Source: Caryophanales bacterium UBA6356 (GTDB lineage Bacteria > Bacillota_I > Bacilli_A > RFN20 > CAG-826). From it: a stretch of DNA of 30,637 nt. The DNA lies in the NCBI GenBank assembly GCA_002440125.1, contig DJRQ01000060.1, forward strand, positions 1 through 30,637, in the 5' to 3' direction. A program made the translations under genes and the position numbers. The number at the start of each line of letters is the position of its first letter. The stretch's first letter is position 1. The notes below the pieces were generated by a model. It made no database searches. It saw only the letters and a program-made list of their open reading frames with translations, and was not told where the DNA came from. Below, piece after piece: positions 24,270-30,637 of the stretch.

Positions 24270-25202
24270 ATGATTTATTTTTTCCTTGTTCTATTTGCTC
24301 TCTTTTTTGGGGTGATTGAAGGCATATCGGAATGGCTTCCGATTTCGAGTACGGGACACATGATCCTTTTCGATGAGGTTCTTCGCCTTTGCCATTTTGA
24401 TTTGGACAAAGAACTAGGCTTCATTCATGGCGAAACTTTCATGTCTCTTTTTCTAGTGGTTGTCCAATTTGGGGCCATCTTGGCCGTTGTCATTTATTTT
24501 TTTAAAAAACTATGGCCTTTTACCCCTCTTCCGAAAGGGGAGGATGGTCTTGCTCTTCCTTTAGAAGAAGCCAAAGCAATCCAGAAAAAGAACAATAAAA
24601 CGATTTGGATCCGTTGGGGAAAGACTCTTTTGGGTATTTTTCCGGCGGCTGTTATCGGTCTTATCTTCGAGCTTCTTGATTGGGAAGATCAATTGTCCAA
24701 TTGGATTTGCGTTGGGCTAACCTTGATCGTTTATGGCGTTCTTTTCCTTATTATGGAGTTCCTTATCGCCAAAGGAAAATTTACGTCGAAGTATAAATCC
24801 ATTGACGATTTGCCATGGAAAACGGCTTTTCTTATCGGCTGTTTTCAAGTTCTTGCCCTTCTTCCTGGCACTTCGAGAAGCGGTGTTACGATTTTAGGCG
24901 CATTGCTTCTTTTAGCGAACCGCGAAACGGCTGCCGAGTATTCTTTTTACCTTTCGATCCCTGTCATGGCGGGAGCCTCTCTTTTAAAAACGGTCCGCTA
25001 CTTCGCTAAGATTGGATCGCTTTGCCTAAACGAATGGATTTTCTTGGGAGTCGGTACTTTGGTTTCCTTTGGCGTCTCTCTTCTTGTGGTCCGTTGGCTT
25101 ATGAGCTTCCTTAAGAAGCATACATTCAAGGGTTTTGGCTATTATCGCATTGCTTTGGGGGTCGTTGTTTTGCTTGTCTTTGGCATTTCTTCTTGCGTTT
25201 AG
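24270..25202 (+). CDS. uppP: Undecaprenyl-diphosphatase UppP/BacA
   Basis: A 310-residue integral membrane phosphatase that recycles undecaprenyl diphosphate to the monophosphate carrier for peptidoglycan and other wall polymers. The two family motifs are clear: the Glu-rich N-terminal GVIEGISEWLPISSTGH (14-30) and the C-terminal LPGTSRSGVT with the catalytic Ser/Arg, followed by AAEYSFYLSIPVM. It is about 30 residues longer than usual because of an insert near 85-110 (LPKGEDGLALPLEEAKAIQK). No ribosome binding site is visible; a -10-like hexamer lies 6 bases before ATG. Its presence implies a wall-bearing cell. Confidence 0.95.
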   Translation: MIYFFLVLFALFFGVIEGISEWLPISSTGHMILFDEVLRLCHFDLDKELGFIHGETFMSLFLVVVQFGAILAVVIYFFKKLWPFTPLPKGEDGLALPLEEAKAIQKKNNKTIWIRWGKTLLGIFPAAVIGLIFELLDWEDQLSNWICVGLTLIVYGVLFLIMEFLIAKGKFTSKYKSIDDLPWKTAFLIGCFQVLALLPGTSRSGVTILGALLLLANRETAAEYSFYLSIPVMAGASLLKTVRYFAKIGSLCLNEWIFLGVGTLVSFGVSLLVVRWLMSFLKKHTFKGFGYYRIALGVVVLLVFGISSCV

Positions 25203-25203
25203 C

Positions 25204-25231
25204 TTTCCATTTTTGTCGCTCTTTTTATAAT
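25204..25231 (+). promoter_or_regulatory. Promoter of the DUF3737 gene, probably leaderless
   Basis: TTTCCA (25204-25209), 16-base spacer, perfect TATAAT (25226-25231), then 7 bases to ATG 25239. Transcription would start at the initiation codon. There is no ribosome binding site. Confidence 0.6.
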
Positions 25232-25238
25232 GTTTCCT

Positions 25239-26093
25239 ATGGAAAAGATTGTTAAAAAGAACTATTCGGGGGAGCGTTCTCTCTTCGGCGCCAAGAATCT
25301 TTTTTTGGAGGATGTGGCTTTTCTTGAAGGTGAGTCTCCCCTTAAAGAAACGTCGCATATCGAATTGCTGAACTGTTCTTTTTCGTGGAAATACCCACTA
25401 TGGTATTCGAATCGTTTAAAAGTCCGTCGTTGCCGTTTTTATAATGAGTCCCATGCCGGGATTTGGTATACGAAGGATTCTTCCTTTGATGGATGCTCAT
25501 TTGAAGAAGGCAAAAACTTCCGACACTCCAAAGGCCTATGGATTTCAAACTGCGTTTTCTCGAAAGCGGCCGAAACTCTTTGGTGGTGTCAAGACATTAA
25601 GGTCAGCAACTCCACTTTTACGGGGGATTATCTTGGCTTAGGGATTACCGATTCTTCCTTTGATTGCATGAAACTCGATGGGAACTATTCTTTTGACGGT
25701 TCTCGAAACATTCATATCAAAAATTCCACGCTCCGATCGAAAGATGCTTTTTGGAATTCCGAAAATGTGCTTATCGAGGATTCCGTCATTGAAGGGGAAT
25801 ACTTCGGGTGGAATTCCACAAATGTCACTTTGGTACGGACTAAAATTATTTCCCATCAAGGTTTTTGCTATATGGATAAGGTGACCCTTATCGATTGCGA
25901 GATGGTGGATAGCGATTTGACTTTCGAATATGTTTCCAATGCTAATGTTGAAATAGCTAAGGGGGAGCTTGATTTGAAAAACCCGATTTCCGGCACCTTC
26001 CTCGCACCTTCTTATAAGAACATTTTGCTGAATGACGAAAAAATTGAGAAGAGTCGCTTAATTTTCAAAAAGAGTGGGGATAAAAATGGGTAA
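25239..26093 (+). CDS. DUF3737 family protein (right-handed beta-helix)
   Basis: A 284-residue soluble protein of a conserved family without assigned function. Its short repeated strands (LLNCSFSWKYPLWY, VSNSTFTGDYLGLG, LKLDGNYSFDG-type, STLRSKDAFWNSENVLIEDS, VIEGEYFGWNSTNVTL) are typical of right-handed parallel beta-helices as in pectate-lyase-like folds. No catalytic residues are known to me. An ATG at 25230 lies within the TATAAT element, so ATG 25239 (MEKIVKK) is chosen. The last 8 bases overlap the patB start, so the two are translated together. A role linked to amino-acid or thiol metabolism is possible only by that association. Confidence 0.85.
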   Translation: MEKIVKKNYSGERSLFGAKNLFLEDVAFLEGESPLKETSHIELLNCSFSWKYPLWYSNRLKVRRCRFYNESHAGIWYTKDSSFDGCSFEEGKNFRHSKGLWISNCVFSKAAETLWWCQDIKVSNSTFTGDYLGLGITDSSFDCMKLDGNYSFDGSRNIHIKNSTLRSKDAFWNSENVLIEDSVIEGEYFGWNSTNVTLVRTKIISHQGFCYMDKVTLIDCEMVDSDLTFEYVSNANVEIAKGELDLKNPISGTFLAPSYKNILLNDEKIEKSRLIFKKSGDKNG

Positions 26094-27270
26094 TTACGAT
26101 TTTGATACGGTTTTAAATCGAAGAAAAACATTCTCTATGAAATGGGATGTCAAAGAAGGGGAACTGCCGATGTGGGTGGCTGACATGGACTTCATGGTTG
26201 CCCCGGAAATTCGTTCTGCTTTGGAAGAAATGGTTGCTCAAAAGATCTATGGCTATAGCGATCTTCCTTCCTCTTGGGCGAAGGCTTATGAAAGTTATTA
26301 CAGCAAAAAATATGGCCTTTCTTTCATTGCTAATAACCTTGTTTTTAGCCTTGGCGTTATTCCGAGCGTCTCATCTCTTATTCGAGAGTTTGTAAAACCT
26401 TATGAAAAGGTTGGTATCTTTACCCCAAACTATCCTATTTTTTATCACTCCATAACCAACAATAATCGTGAAATTGCTCCAATACCCTTATTGAACAAAA
26501 GGGATTGCTATGAAATAGACTGGAAAAAGACCGAAAAAACGTTTCAAGACCCTAAAGTGTCCTTCTTCCTTATGAGCAATCCGCATAACCCTAGCGGTAA
26601 GATTTTTAGCGCGTCCGATCTTCGACGAATCGCCCTTTTAGCCAAGGCTTATGGCGTTTTTGTATTAAGCGATGAGATTCATGGAGAGATCGTTGAGCCT
26701 GGCTATTCCTATGTCCCTTATTTTTCCCTTCCCGAGGCGCGAAAGAACAGCGTTGTTTGTCTATCTCCTACCAAGGCATGGAATATAGCAGGCCTTCAAA
26801 CAAGCGCCGTTTTAGCATATGACATCGGCATTAAGAAACGCGTGGAGGCTTGTCTTAATAGAGATGAAGTGATGGAGGGAAATTTCTTTAGCTATGCGAG
26901 TGCGATAGCCGCTTACGAAAAAGGCGAAATGTGGCTTTCCGAAATGAATGAATACGTTGCTTCTAATCGCCGAATCGTTTCTTCCTTCCTTAAGGAAAAG
27001 CTCCCTTCTTTGAAGCTATTTTCTTCTCATAGCACTTATCTTTTATGGATTGATGCCACCTCTTTGCCTAAAAAAGGTGCTGGTTTTGCTGACTATTTAC
27101 GAAAAACGACAGGTCTATATCTTAGCGACGGGAGGGAATTCTCTCCTTTCTCGCCTAGTGAAACAATTGGTTTCTTAAGGATGAATATTGCCACGTCCAA
27201 AGCCAATCTCTTAGATGGATTGGCACGTTTGGAAAAAGGGGTGAATTCCTTTCTTAGTTCTCATCGGTAG
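26086..27270 (+). CDS. patB: PatB/MalY-type cystathionine beta-lyase or aminotransferase
   Basis: A 394-residue fold-type I PLP enzyme. The start MGNYDFDTVLNRR and the LPMWVADMDF motif (27-36) are diagnostic of MalY/PatB C-S lyases, which cleave cystathionine or cysteine conjugates to homocysteine or a thiol, pyruvate and ammonia. Further landmarks: SNPHNPSG (164-171), LSDEIHGE with Asp196, and SPTKAWNIAG with the PLP lysine Lys230. A GTG at 26074 is in frame, but ATG 26086 has GGGGA at 5 bases and gives the family N-terminus. It overlaps DUF3737 by 8 bases. A transaminase side activity cannot be excluded. Confidence 0.92.
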   Translation: MGNYDFDTVLNRRKTFSMKWDVKEGELPMWVADMDFMVAPEIRSALEEMVAQKIYGYSDLPSSWAKAYESYYSKKYGLSFIANNLVFSLGVIPSVSSLIREFVKPYEKVGIFTPNYPIFYHSITNNNREIAPIPLLNKRDCYEIDWKKTEKTFQDPKVSFFLMSNPHNPSGKIFSASDLRRIALLAKAYGVFVLSDEIHGEIVEPGYSYVPYFSLPEARKNSVVCLSPTKAWNIAGLQTSAVLAYDIGIKKRVEACLNRDEVMEGNFFSYASAIAAYEKGEMWLSEMNEYVASNRRIVSSFLKEKLPSLKLFSSHSTYLLWIDATSLPKKGAGFADYLRKTTGLYLSDGREFSPFSPSETIGFLRMNIATSKANLLDGLARLEKGVNSFLSSHR

Positions 27271-27284
27271 TTTGCATTTTTCGC

Positions 27285-27314
27285 TTGAGGGATAGGCCAT
27301 TCATGAGCTATTCT
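27285..27314 (+). promoter_or_regulatory. Candidate promoter of pyrG
   Basis: TTGAGG (27285-27290), 18-base spacer, TATTCT (27309-27314). The short leader carries GTGGAGGAG, a strong ribosome binding site, before ATG 27347. Confidence 0.5.
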
Positions 27315-27346
27315 AAAGGGCGTATTGTTTAAGTGGAGGAGCATTC

Positions 27347-28954
27347 ATGGCTTCGAAGTTCATCTTTGTGACGGGCGGTGTCGTTTCGAGTTTAGGAAAG
27401 GGCATCTTCGCCTCTTCTTTGGGTTTGCTTTTAAAGAGCAGGGGCTTAAAAGTCTTCATGATGAAGTTTGACCCTTATCTCAATGTGGATCCCGGAACCA
27501 TGAGTCCTTATCAGCATGGCGAGGTATATGTAACCGACGATGGCGCCGAAACGGATTTGGATTTAGGACATTACGAACGTTGGACTGGCCTCCGTCTTAC
27601 CAAGGAAAGTTCCGTTACCTCTGGCAAAATATATAGCAGCGTCATCGAAAAAGAGAGAAGAGGGGATTATCTTGGGGCTTGCATTCAAGTTATCCCTCAT
27701 GTCACCAATGAAATTCGCAATCGCCTTTTAGAAGCCGCCAGAACTTCGAATGCGGACATCGTGATTGCCGAAATAGGAGGAACGGTTGGGGATATCGAAT
27801 CTCTCCCCTTCTTAGAGGCGATGCGCCAAGCCCGTTTGGAACTTGGTTATACGAACACCATGTTCTTCCATAACACTCTCGTTCCATATCTTCGTTGCGC
27901 CGACGAAACGAAAACCAAACCGACGCAACATAGTGTCAAGGAACTTCTTGGCCTTGGCATTCAACCGGATGGTGTTGTTTTGCGTTCGGAAGTAGCTGTA
28001 AGCGATGGGCAAAAAGCCAAAATATCCCTTTTTTGTAACGTTCCGCCAGAAGGCGTTTTTGAAGCGGATGATTTGAAAGTGGTTTACGATTTGCCATTCG
28101 AACTTGAAAAGCAAGGCCTTTCTGACTATGTTTTGAAGCATTTTGGACTCACTGCTCCGAAAGCGGATCTGCGCGATTGGCAAAAATGGGTTGATTCCGT
28201 TAACAACGCGAAAGGCAAAGTCAAAATTGCCTTGGTTGGCAAATATGTCGAACTTCACGATGCTTATTTGAGTGTCGCCAACGCTTTGAAGCATTCTGGA
28301 TACTTTTATGGATCCGAAGTCGAAATCGGCTGGTTCAAGAGCATGGATATCACCCGTGAAAACGTTTCCGAAATTTTAAAAGGGTATGACGGCATTCTTG
28401 TTCCTGGCGGCTTTGGCGAAAGAGGCTCAGAAGGTAAAATGGAAGCCATTCGCTACGCCCGAGAAAACAACATTCCTTTCTTAGGCATCTGCCTTGGCCT
28501 TCAACTCGCTGCGATTGAATTTGCACGGGATGTGTTGGGGATTTCGGATGCGAACACCTCGGAATTTGATCCTGCCACAAAAAATCCTGTTATCGACTTG
28601 CTCCACGATCAATATAGTGGCATCAAGATGGGCGGGACGCTTCGCTTGGGCCTTTATCCCTGCGCCTTAAAGAAAGGCAGCATGGCTTACGACGCTTATA
28701 AGGAGTCGCTCGTGAAGGAGAGGCATCGTCACCGTTATGAATTCAATAACGTTTATAAGGAGAGGTTTGAAGAAGCGGGTATGGTGTTTAGTGGCATTAA
28801 TCCAGACCAAAACCTTTGCGAAATCATCGAACTTCCTAAAAACGATTTCTTTGTGGCTTGCCAATTTCATCCCGAATTCACTTCTCGTCCTCTTCATCCG
28901 AACCCTCTTTTCCGCGAATTCGTATATCATGCGATAAAACATTCGAAGAAATAA
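27347..28954 (+). CDS. pyrG: CTP synthase
   Basis: A 535-residue cytosolic enzyme that makes CTP from UTP, ATP and glutamine. The N-terminal amidoligase domain opens with KFIFVTGGVVSSLGKGI, the family signature, with DPYLNVDPGTMSPYQHGEV and the GGTVGDIES loop. The C-terminal class I glutamine amidotransferase domain holds the oxyanion loop PGGFGERG, the nucleophile Cys in GICLGLQ, and the His/Glu pair in FHPEF. The length matches the family. GTGGAGGAG precedes the ATG. A clear terminator follows, so it is probably transcribed alone. Confidence 0.98.
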   Translation: MASKFIFVTGGVVSSLGKGIFASSLGLLLKSRGLKVFMMKFDPYLNVDPGTMSPYQHGEVYVTDDGAETDLDLGHYERWTGLRLTKESSVTSGKIYSSVIEKERRGDYLGACIQVIPHVTNEIRNRLLEAARTSNADIVIAEIGGTVGDIESLPFLEAMRQARLELGYTNTMFFHNTLVPYLRCADETKTKPTQHSVKELLGLGIQPDGVVLRSEVAVSDGQKAKISLFCNVPPEGVFEADDLKVVYDLPFELEKQGLSDYVLKHFGLTAPKADLRDWQKWVDSVNNAKGKVKIALVGKYVELHDAYLSVANALKHSGYFYGSEVEIGWFKSMDITRENVSEILKGYDGILVPGGFGERGSEGKMEAIRYARENNIPFLGICLGLQLAAIEFARDVLGISDANTSEFDPATKNPVIDLLHDQYSGIKMGGTLRLGLYPCALKKGSMAYDAYKESLVKERHRHRYEFNNVYKERFEEAGMVFSGINPDQNLCEIIELPKNDFFVACQFHPEFTSRPLHPNPLFREFVYHAIKHSKK

Positions 28955-28968
28955 CGAAAGAAACGAGA

Positions 28969-28996
28969 AGACCCGCTCATGCGGGTTTTTCTTTTT
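28969..28996 (+). terminator. Intrinsic terminator of pyrG
   Basis: ACCCGC (28971-28976), loop TCAT, GCGGGT (28981-28986), then TTTT and CTTTTT. GC-rich stem plus U tract, 16 bases after the stop. Confidence 0.92.
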
Positions 28997-29176
28997 CGCT
29001 TTTGACGAGATCTCTGTTTTTCTTCAAAGAGCTTCAATTATAAGCGAAGAACTCGCGATAAAACAAATATTGTTAATGTTTTTGAGAGCTTTTCGTGAAA
29101 AAATGCCGAGAAAATGTGTCAAAAACGAAATAACCTTGCAAAAACCCCATTTCTCTCTTTATTTCCTTATTTTGTT

Positions 29177-29185
29177 TGCTAAAAT
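29177..29185 (+). promoter_or_regulatory. Extended -10 promoter of the repeat-tailed membrane protein gene
   Basis: TGCTAAAAT is a TGn extended -10 with a leader of about 17 bases containing AGAGGT (29195-29200) before ATG 29209. The rest of 28997-29176 is AT-rich, and I see nothing recognisable in it. Confidence 0.5.
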
Positions 29186-29208
29186 TCTAGCAAAAGAGGT
29201 ACAGAACT

Positions 29209-30637
29209 ATGAACAAAGAAAAACGTTCCGCAATTGTGCTGTCGATTCTGTCCATTGTATTCACGGCAGGAGCCTGCGTCCTGTTGTTCTATACGATGAA
29301 ATTTGCATTCGGCACCACCAAGGCCGATGTCGTCGGCTATATCAAGGACATCATGACTCCAATCAAGAGCATGCTCCATTTCGGAAGCATTTCTGCCGTT
29401 ACTTGGAATCACATTCCTTATCTCCTTATTTATTGCATCGCTACGCTCGTTCTTGGGGCGTTATGGCTAATCTTCTGGATTATCCATTTCATCGTTTTAC
29501 TTGCAAAACGTCGTCCAAGCGCCCTCTTTCCAAACCTCGTTTGGCTTGTGATTGGGCTTGCTTCTGCAGGTTTATTCTTCGTTTCTATCGCTCAAGTTAA
29601 TACTACTGGCACTTATGAAGGTTTCCTTTTCAAAGGCCAGATTGGTGGTAAGGGAATTGCCGATTATTTCTCTTTCATCCTTGCTACTTGGAAGAACAAT
29701 TGGAAAGCCTTTGGCTGCGGCTTAGGCTTTGGCATTTTGGTCCTCGTTTCTTATTTACTCGGTTTCATTGGGACCATTTCTTCGCTTAAAGATGTCGTTA
29801 AGTATCCTGGCGTCAAGAAAATCAAAGATTCCAAGATTGAAAAAGTGAACAAAAAGGCTTTTGAAGAAAAAGAAGCGGATTATGTTGCAAGCGCTGGCGA
29901 ATGCAAAGCGGATGAAACCGCTACAAGCGACGGCGCAATTCGTTCGTATCAATATGCTGAGCTTGATGATGGCGCTAAAGAAGAGAAGAGAGTAGAGTCC
30001 ATTCCAGCCGAAGCGAAAGACAACAAGGGACCGGTTATCGTCCAACACATTTCTTACGCTGCCCCCGAAGCGAAGGAAGAAAAGAGTCAGCCAGCTGCCC
30101 AACCAGCTCCTGCTCCTTATCCTCCATACGCTCCTTATCCTCCATACGCTCCCTATCCTTTCTATCCATACGCTCCCTATCCATATCCTCCTTTCCAAGC
30201 GAAACCTGAGGAAAAGAAAGAAGAGCCAAAGGAAGAAGCCAAACCAGCTCAAGAAGCTAAACCTTCTGCCTTGGAAGATCGCCCATTAACCGCCAAAGAG
30301 CTCCGTGTCATCATGCGCGAAGAGCTTAGCGATCATGATCATCCAGAAGAGCTTGAACCTCTTACCGACGAACAAGCTCGCGATCTTATTAAAGAAGAAC
30401 TTAAAGCCTATTATGCTGGAATGCTTCCAAAAGAAGAGGAAACAGTCGCTCCTCAAGAGAAGCAAGAAGCAACCGCCGAGGCAGCTCCTGCTACCAATGA
30501 GGTTGAAGAAGACGATTTGATGACAAGCGACGATCTCCGCGATCTTATCAAAGAAACCGTTCAAAATACTTTGGCGGAGCAACCAAAAGAAGAACCTGCT
30601 CCCATCGAAACGCTTAAAGCCGACGATGTCCGCCAGG
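29209..30637 (+). CDS. Membrane protein with Pro/Tyr-rich stretch and acidic helical repeats, 3' end cut by the window
   Basis: 476 residues are visible; the frame is open at the window end. Four hydrophobic helices lie at about 8-32, 70-98, 107-128 and 167-192. A soluble tail follows: a Lys/Glu-rich part (about 200-295), a Pro/Tyr/Ala stretch at 300-329 built from APY, PPY and PYP units, and then a helical motif of the form L-x-x-(D/E)-(D/E/Q)-(L/A/V)-R-x-(L/I)-I-(K/R)-E-E/T repeated at about 359-373, 385-399 and 437-451, with a fourth beginning at 469. I recognise no named family. The tail is probably cytosolic and adaptor-like, by analogy with other Pro-rich linker proteins only. AGAGGT precedes the ATG. 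Confidence 0.8.
   Translation, partial: MNKEKRSAIVLSILSIVFTAGACVLLFYTMKFAFGTTKADVVGYIKDIMTPIKSMLHFGSISAVTWNHIPYLLIYCIATLVLGALWLIFWIIHFIVLLAKRRPSALFPNLVWLVIGLASAGLFFVSIAQVNTTGTYEGFLFKGQIGGKGIADYFSFILATWKNNWKAFGCGLGFGILVLVSYLLGFIGTISSLKDVVKYPGVKKIKDSKIEKVNKKAFEEKEADYVASAGECKADETATSDGAIRSYQYAELDDGAKEEKRVESIPAEAKDNKGPVIVQHISYAAPEAKEEKSQPAAQPAPAPYPPYAPYPPYAPYPFYPYAPYPYPPFQAKPEEKKEEPKEEAKPAQEAKPSALEDRPLTAKELRVIMREELSDHDHPEELEPLTDEQARDLIKEELKAYYAGMLPKEEETVAPQEKQEATAEAAPATNEVEEDDLMTSDDLRDLIKETVQNTLAEQPKEEPAPIETLKADDVRQ

Noticed and set aside
27315..27346. GGGC just after the pyrG -10, like the start used in CTP-dependent pyrG attenuation in some Gram-positives
   Set aside because: The leader to ATG is under 30 bases and contains no hairpin or T tract that could act as an attenuator.
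30104..30195. Tandem CTCCTTATCC/CTCCATACGC-like DNA units resembling a minisatellite
   Set aside because: They encode the in-frame Pro/Tyr-rich linker of the membrane protein; irregular unit length argues for a protein-level repeat, not a DNA array.

Overview
The window reads as chromosomal DNA from a low-to-medium-GC Gram-positive bacterium of the Bacilli/Erysipelotrichia/RF39 type, most likely a gut-associated and mainly fermentative one. The reasons are the tight gene packing, Sec lipoproteins with lipoboxes, an undecaprenyl-diphosphatase (so a peptidoglycan-type cell wall), a 2-hydroxyacid dehydrogenase and an iron alcohol dehydrogenase, a cytosolic GH38 mannosidase, and InlB/BspA-like surface repeats. 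Several genes stop at TGA (for example at 4301-4303 and 5767-5769), so the standard bacterial code is used, not the Mycoplasma code. The taxon itself is an inference. I see no tRNA, rRNA, CRISPR array, insertion sequence or prophage.

Layout. 1-25: terminator of a gene lying outside the window. 46-7053: carbohydrate and peptide metabolism (GH38 alpha-mannosidase, a flavodoxin/SCP2-like/membrane fusion, a phosphohexomutase, an M18 aminopeptidase). 7090-8496: ClC-family channel. 8549-12895: three tandem lipoprotein genes on the minus strand, two of them clearly paralogous, from a TTGACA promoter to a strong terminator. 13074-15530: a large one-component protein with two XRE helix-turn-helix domains, one membrane span, InlB-type repeats and a BspA-like leucine-rich region. 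It diverges from a 73-residue HTH protein across a 348-base region rich in inverted repeats. 16147-17931: PfkB sugar kinase and a short-chain dehydrogenase. 17938-19415: MerR regulator with an overlapping gene of unknown function. 19425-21272: a self-contained MerR-controlled unit (flavodoxin-type oxidoreductase plus a YqhD-like alcohol dehydrogenase). 21362-23636: AEC transporter plus D-2-hydroxyacid dehydrogenase. 23639-28996: flavin reductase, UppP, a DUF3737/PatB overlapping pair, and CTP synthase. 29209 to the end: a membrane protein with a Pro/Tyr-rich stretch and repeated acidic helices, cut by the window edge.

How the parts work together. The clearest regulatory unit is at 19.4 kb. 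A perfect CTTAAAGT-CC-ACTTTAAG dyad sits in a 19-base spacer between TTGACT and TATGCT, the classic architecture of a promoter activated by a MerR protein. It lies between merR and the oxidoreductase/alcohol dehydrogenase pair and suggests an AdhR-like aldehyde or electrophile response. The most unusual protein is the double-XRE transmembrane receptor at 13-15.5 kb, which could link an extracellular repeat domain directly to DNA binding, next to the lipoprotein operon. Several genes (uppP, the DUF3737 gene, the PfkB kinase, the ClC channel, the XRE receptor) lack a Shine-Dalgarno sequence and have a -10-like hexamer 6-10 bases before ATG, which suggests leaderless mRNAs.
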